DNA from: Taudactylus pleione
Lineage: Eukaryota; Chordata; Amphibia; Anura; Myobatrachidae
Assembly: GCA_031769625.1 (NCBI GenBank)
Contig: JAUIMM010000188.1
Span: forward strand, 14,081,501-14,145,500
DNA: 64,000 bases
Direction: 5' to 3'
The notes beneath the pieces are model-generated. The model searched no databases, was not told the DNA's origin, and was given only the letters and a program-made list of their open reading frames with translations. Within the stretch, counting starts at the first letter, position 1. Every line of letters starts with the position of its first letter. Both the position numbers and the translations under genes were made by a program. Shown here piece by piece: positions 58,431 through 64,000 of the stretch.

Positions 58431-60903
58431 GGAACCATGTGTTGGTGTAGAAGTTTATGGGTACAGTAGGTCCCCCTGTGACCATGCCAGGAACCATATG
58501 TTGGTGTAGAAATGTATGTGTAGGACCCTCTGTGACCATGCCAGGAACTGTCTGTTGGTGCAGATATGTATGTAAATGTCTCCCTGTGACCATGCCAAGA
58601 ACCATGTGTTGGTGCAGAAGTGTATGTGTAGGACCCTCTGTGACCATGCCAGGAACTGTCTGTTGGTGCATATATGTATGTAAATGTCTCCCTGTGACCA
58701 TGCCAAGAACCAAATGTTGGTGTAGAAATGTATGTGTAGGACCCCCTGTGACCATGCCAAGAACCATATGTTGGTGTAGAAATGTATGTGTAGGACCCTC
58801 TGTGACCATGCCAGGAACCAGGAGTTGGTGCAGAAATGTATGTGTAGGACCCTCTGTGACCATGTCAGGAACCATGTGTTGGTGTAGAAATGTATGTGTA
58901 GGACCCTCTGTGACCATGCCAGGAACCATGTGTTGGTGCAGAAATGTATGTGTAGGACCCTCTGTGACCATGTCAGGAACCATGTGTTGGTGTAGAAATG
59001 TATGTGTAGGACCCTCTGTGACCATGCCAGGAACCAGGAGTTGGTGCAGAAATGTATGTGTAGGACCCTCTGTGACCATGTCAGGAACCATGTGTTGGTG
59101 TAGAAGTGTATGTGTAGGACCCTCTGTGACCATGCCAAGAACCATGTGTTGGTGTAGAAATGTATGTGTAAGCCCCTCTGTGACCATGCCAGGAACCATG
59201 TGCTGGTGCAGAAGTGTATATGTAGGACCCTCTGTGACCATGCCAGGAACCATGTGTTGGTGTAGAAATGTATGTGTAAGCCCCTCTGTGACCATGCCAG
59301 GAACTGTCTGTTGGTGCAGATATGTATGTAAATGTCTCCCTGTGACCATGCCAAGAACCAAATGTTGGTGTAGAAATGTATATGTAGGACCCTCTGTGAC
59401 CATGCCAGGAACCATGTGTTGGTGCAGAAATGTATATGTAGGACCTTCTGTGACCATGCCAGGAACCATGTGTTGGTGCAGAAATGTATGTGTAGGACTC
59501 TCTGTGACCATGCCAAGAACCATGTGTTGGTGCTGAAGTGTATGTGTAGGTCATTCTGTGACCATGCCAGGAACCATGTGTTGGTGCAGAAATGTATGTG
59601 TAGGACTCTCTGTGACCATGCCAAGAACCATGTGTTGGTGCTGAAGTGTATGTGTAGGTCATTCTGTGACTATGCCAGGAACCATGTGTTGGTGCAGAAG
59701 TGTATGTGTAGGACCCTCTGCGACCATGCCAGGAACTGTCTGTTGGTGCATATATGTATGTAAATGTCTCCCTGTGACCATGCCAAGAACCAAATGTTGG
59801 TGTAGAAATGTATGTGTAGGACCCCCTGTGACCATGCCAAGAACCATATGTTGGTGTAGAAATGTATGTGTAGGACCCTCTGTGACCATGCCAGGAACCA
59901 GGAGTTGGTGCAGAAATGTATGTGTAGGACCCTCTGTGACCATGTCAGGAACCATGTGTTGGTGTAGAAATGTATGTGTAGGACCCTCTGTGACCATGCC
60001 AGGAACCATGTGTTGGTGCAGAAATGTATGTGTAGGACCCTCTGTGACCATGTCAGGAACCATTTGTTGGTGTAGAAATGTATGTGTAGGACCCTCTGTG
60101 ACCATGCCAGGAACCAGGAGTTGGTGCAGAAATGTATGTGTAGGACCCTCTGTGACCATGTCAGGAACCATGTGTTGGTGTAGAAGTGTATGTGTAGGAC
60201 CCTCTGTGACCATGCCAAGAACCATGTGTTGGTGTAGAAATGTATGTGTAAGCCCCTCTGTGACCATGCCAGGAACCATGTGCTGGTGCAGAAGTGTATA
60301 TGTAGGACCCTCTGTGACCATGCCAGGAACCATGTGTTGGTGTAGAAATGTATGTGTAAGCCCCTCTGTGACCATGCCAGGAACTGTCTGTTGGTGCAGA
60401 TATGTATGTAAATGTCTCCCTGTGACCATGCCATGAACTAAATGTTGGTGTAGAAATGTATATGTAGGACCCTCTGTGACCATGCCAGGAACCATGTGTT
60501 GGTGCAGAAATGTATATGTAGGACCCTCTGTGACCATGCCAGGAACCATGTGTTGGTGCAGAAATGTATGTGTAGGACTCTCTGTGACCATGCCAAGAAC
60601 CATGTGTTGGTGCTGAAGTGTATGTGTAGGTCATTCTGTGACCATGCCAGGAACCATGTGTTGGTGCAGAAGTTATGTGTAGGACCCTCTGTGACCAGGT
60701 CAGGAACCATATGTTTGTTCAGTAGTTTATGTGTAGGTCCCCGTGTGTTTATACCAGGAACCATGTGTTGGTGTACAAGTATATGTGTAGGTCCCTCTGT
60801 GAATATACCAGGAACCATGTGTTGGTGTACAAGTATATGTGTAGTTCCCTCTGTGACCATGCCAGGAACCATGTGTTGGTACAGAAGTGTACGTGTAGGA
60901 CCC
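58431..60903 (+). repeat. 54-bp minisatellite, about 45 copies, with 1,080-bp higher-order repeat
   Basis: The unit reads GTGACCATGCCAGGAACC, then ATGTGTTGGTGTAGAAATG, then TATGTGTAGGACCCTCT. Because 54 is divisible by three and the consensus lacks stops in several frames, long frames are open on both strands: 421 and 389 codons on the minus strand and 359 on the plus strand. Bases 58,621-59,590 recur at 59,701-60,670, exactly 1,080 bp (20 units) later, with a handful of differences. A 120-bp local duplication (59,461-59,580 and 59,581-59,700) lies between them. Confidence 0.95.
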
Positions 60904-62295
60904 ACAATAAAACCATTGCATGTAAATCTGGCTTACACTATGAAAGAAACAATCCAAACAATTTACTATTCATGTTGCCAGCTAGTGAATTAATCAGGGT
61001 CTGTTTTGTCTCATTTATTCCACCACTGATTGTGACTACGGTAAATGATGTAGAAATCTAGAACAATAGAGAAACACAGGCAAGGCTATCTAGGCTTGTG
61101 CCGAATCCGCCACATGTGTCATTGATAGTTCTGTAATTTTTGTATCTGTTTATTTTAGAAATGTTTAAATTCCTCAGAGAAAGTGCTTTCCTGGCCACAG
61201 CCTGTGATATATAACTTCTACAATACAATGTTCTGCATAAGAATACAGATTTCAGGTCCTCTTTACTTGACATGTGTTGGCAGGGCCTGATTTGAATGAG
61301 TAGAGGGAACAGGCAGTGCTATTCCCAGTCCCAAAAGTACATCCTGACACGCAGAGCTAGTCTATTTTCATATTTTTCTTAAAAGTGCACACTCTTTTTT
61401 TGCTACACGTTTTATGCTTTAAATGCAAGCTTTACCCTCCATAATAATAACCCACGTCCCCCTAAAGTCCACATAATTGTTCACATTAGAAAGTCTCGAA
61501 CAATGGCTGTGCCAAGTATGTTCAGACACCCGCGGTGAGTCACAGCAAAGAACACGCATTATATTTAATTCAAGGGCTCCGATGACCTTTTGTGCCTTTC
61601 CTAGATACAAGAGCGAGCAGAGTTTTAATTATTTTAGGTTGTTATTCAGTTCCGCCTATGCCTCGATAACTGTGATTTCACAGGTTTTCAGTACATATGT
61701 AAAGTAACAGCCGGTGATAATAAACAATAGCGTTTGTCTGTTACATTTCTTACGTTGTTGTGTCAGCTGCGGAATCGAAGCAATTAATATTTCACAGTTA
61801 GGCGATAATATCATTTCCGTATCTGTCTCTCAGCCACAGATCTCTTTGTTTGACACATGTAATAAATCACTTAAAATACTTCTTGAAACTCCGTTGTGAA
61901 TGATCCTTTTGTTACTACAGGCCAGCGTTATAGAATTCTTCCTATAAAAACTTAGTATACGTTGAGGTATTGCCTTTCATTTACATTATTTCAGAATCTG
62001 CTCGATGAGAACAGGATCTTTTTAATCAACTGTCATAGAGAAACATAGAAGAAATCAGACAGTACATGAGATATAATTACAGAACAACCGCAAATGTTTT
62101 GTTACATTGAAATTCATGAAAATGTCCCATTGCTTGTTTTTCAGAGGTCAAACAGGCTCTGCCATTTATAGTTTCTCAGTATGTAATTATACACTTTGTA
62201 GAATAACGGACGGTTGTTTTGCACTTTACTCAATGAAGCAATTTTTGTAGTTTGTGCTGGGTTAGCTTGAAGGATATTTAATGTGTACTTTTTGA

Positions 62296-62299
<4 letters not shown>
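60904..62299. other. Unassigned sequence, about 1.4 kb
   Basis: No gene, RNA or repeat recognised. Composition is AT-rich and open frames are short. Confidence 0.5.
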
Positions 62300-62341
<42 letters not shown>

Positions 62342-62346
62342 TATTA
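62300..62346. repeat. (ATT)n microsatellite
   Basis: About 15 ATT units with one ACT interruption, in an AT-rich surrounding. Confidence 0.93.
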
Positions 62347-62539
62347 TAATTTTTAATTTTTCATGTTTCTCTTTTTATTAGAGTAGCCCTTGACGAGCTT
62401 AAGAAATTTAATGCAAATTGCATCTGTTTGTTACTATTATTGTAATAAATGTTATATCTATTTTCATTTATTTTATTGATTTTTTTTTCTATAGTACCAA
62501 TATATTTTGCATCATTTTATAGTGATCAATATGTAATTC

Positions 62540-63045
62540 AGAGAGTATTCTGGTGACAGCTATACAATACAGAGCACATTCTAGAGGTCGCTGTACAATA
62601 GAGAAAACATTCAAGGTAGCTCATCACAATGCATATAGAGTAATCTATATACAATACAGAGAACATTCTAGAGGCCCTTGTGTAATACAGAAACTATTGA
62701 ATTCAAGACTATACAATACATGGAGCATTCTGGTGACCAAAGATACAATAAAGAAAAGCATTCTAGTGAGAAGTGTACAACACATAGATCATTTTAGTTA
62801 CATATAAAATACAGAGAACATTTTGGTGACCAATATATATTACAAGGAGAATTCTATTGATTTGCATGCAATGCAGAAAGCCATCTAATGGCCCATATGC
62901 ATAGAGCATTCTCGTGACTAGAACATAAAAGAGACAGCATTCTAGTAACAAATAGACAAAACAGAAAGCACTCTAGTCACTGATATAAAATACAGAGAAC
63001 ATATCAATATACAATACAAGGAGAATTCTAGTGGCTCACATGCGA
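62540..63045 (+). repeat. Degenerate minisatellite, period about 31-33 bp
   Basis: ACAATACAGAGAACATTCTAG-type units followed by TGGTGACC or similar recur at about 62,563, 62,595, 62,651, 62,713, 62,744 and onwards. Divergence is high, so the array is old. Related units reappear at about 63,660-63,760. Confidence 0.7.
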
Positions 63046-63655
63046 TTAGGGATTCCAATCCTGGACCTATTTTGAATTTCTGGGATTTTTAGATTATCGG
63101 ACATGTGATTAAATGGAGCAAACAAAACTTCACTGTTTGGTAGAGCTCATACTGTCACAAGAATCACTGAGATTATGTTGACAGGCCTTGTGTCAACATG
63201 CTTACATTAGGCTGCAGGTGGGAGGGTTAGGGGTAGGGATTAGGGTTCGTGATAGCAGAAAAATACTTACCCGAACACCAGAAGATCAGAGGTCTGACCC
63301 AGAACTGACTGTCACATGACCGCCGTGACCCGTAAGACGCTCTGGAGCCACTGCAGCTGCCTGGTAAGTCAATGTTGGGCCACCAGGGATAATATGTCAT
63401 CATTCTAACATGTTAACATTTCACCACTGTCTACATGATGACTGTCGACATATCATAATCAACCCAAGAGGTGATATAACCTGTAAATGAGAGAGATATT
63501 AGTCAGTTTCAATGCCAGAGACATGATTTACTGACTGCCTTGCCTGTTTTTTTTTTTAGAAACCAGTGACATTACTCCCACCTCTCTACAGAATACAATA
63601 ATACCTAGGATTAACTGTTTATTAAAAAATGATCATGATCCCAATATTAGAATTC
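63046..63655. other. Unassigned stretch with a short G-rich TTAGGG-like patch
   Basis: GGGAGGGTTAGGGGTAGGG at about 63,221-63,239, followed by ATTAGGG, resembles the tract at 56,915-57,180. Otherwise nothing is recognised. Confidence 0.45.
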
Positions 63656-63659
63656 TTAC

Positions 63660-63760
63660 ATACAATACAGAGAGCCTTATAATATTCTATATGCAGCACA
63701 TAGAGCATTGTAGTGACTGATATACAATACAGGGATCATTTTCGCCTCCAATAAACAGTA
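63660..63760 (+). repeat. Outlying units of the degenerate minisatellite
   Basis: ACAATACAGAGAGCC, GCACATAGAGCATTGTAGTGA and ACAATACAGGGATCATTTT match the pattern seen from 62,540 to 63,045. Confidence 0.55.
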
Positions 63761-63877
63761 AAAGAACATGTTTGTGAACACAATACAGATCCCAATTATC
63801 TGGCAGATATTCAAGGAACCCCCAAAAGCTCAGCTACAGTAGCTACGCAATAAATAACTTATACTCTCTGGTTACAG

Positions 63878-63970
63878 ATCCTGAAATCTCTGCAGGCTCT
63901 TCAAAGACTCAATGTAGATCTCATACCTTGTGTCCTGGGTCTTTCAATCCTCAAAGCTATCAATTCCAAG
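63878..63970 (+). CDS. Possible internal exon of an unknown host gene
   Basis: A pyrimidine-rich acceptor-like TACTCTCTGGTTACAG ends at 63,877. From there one frame is open for 31 codons to AAG|GTGACT at 63,971, a reasonable donor, giving a 93-nt exon of phase 0. The same frame stays open to TAA at 63,998. The peptide is leucine-rich with helix-like spacing (LKSLQALQRLNVDL). I do not recognise the family. An open frame of this length is not rare by chance, so this rests mainly on the paired splice-like signals. Confidence 0.2.
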
Positions 63971-64000
63971 GTGACTAGAGATATCCTCCGTGCATTGTAA

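Noticed and set aside
58431..60903. Long open frames of 421, 389 and 359 codons as real proteins
   Set aside because: They exist on both strands at once as a result of a 54-bp period without stops. Unit differences change residues freely, and starts and ends lie at the array borders.

Overview
The window looks like non-genic chromosomal DNA from a vertebrate, most likely a frog or toad. The reasons are the mix of elements: a ZBED-type hAT transposase with long non-coding ends, several families of short inverted-repeat elements, a LINE 3' end with a (AAT)n tail, a tRNA-derived SINE, and very long tandem arrays. No host gene is clearly present. The only candidate is one possible short exon at the right edge. 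The species call is inference from repeat style, not from a diagnostic gene.

Layout. Positions 1 to about 39,499 are one head-to-tail array of a 160-bp satellite, roughly 247 monomers, all in the same orientation and arranged in nested higher-order duplications (640 bp, 1.76 kb, 2.72 kb, 5.92 kb and 6.24 kb). The array stops about 15 bp before the start codon of a hAT transposase (39,514-42,627). That reading frame is open for 1,037 codons apart from one in-frame TAG at codon 576, and it keeps its BED zinc finger, the D, D and E catalytic positions and the hATC dimerisation domain. A 3' non-coding part, subterminal CCAAAAC-type repeats, a 3' terminal inverted repeat ending near 43,262 and a target-site octamer of hAT consensus form follow. 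No left terminal repeat lies between the array and the start codon, and the SINE cut by the 3' end has no second half there. The simplest reading is that the satellite is the expanded 5' region of the transposon itself, so the element extends beyond the left edge and is over 43 kb long.

From 43,263 to 58,366 lies a patchwork of small elements: two copies of an inverted-repeat element carrying a 62-bp minisatellite inside it (the second interrupted by another element), two copies of a ~590-bp element with perfect 16-bp ends, four short elements flanked by exact or near-exact 8-bp duplications, a relative of the hAT end, microsatellites, a G-rich TTAGGG-like tract with strong hairpins, and a LINE 3' end. 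From 58,431 to 60,903 is a 54-bp minisatellite with a 1,080-bp higher-order repeat. Its long open frames on both strands follow from the period being divisible by three. The rest is AT-rich sequence with degenerate repeats.

The recurring theme is tandem arrays inside or next to transposable elements. The most interesting case is the satellite that reaches the start codon of the hAT transposase.
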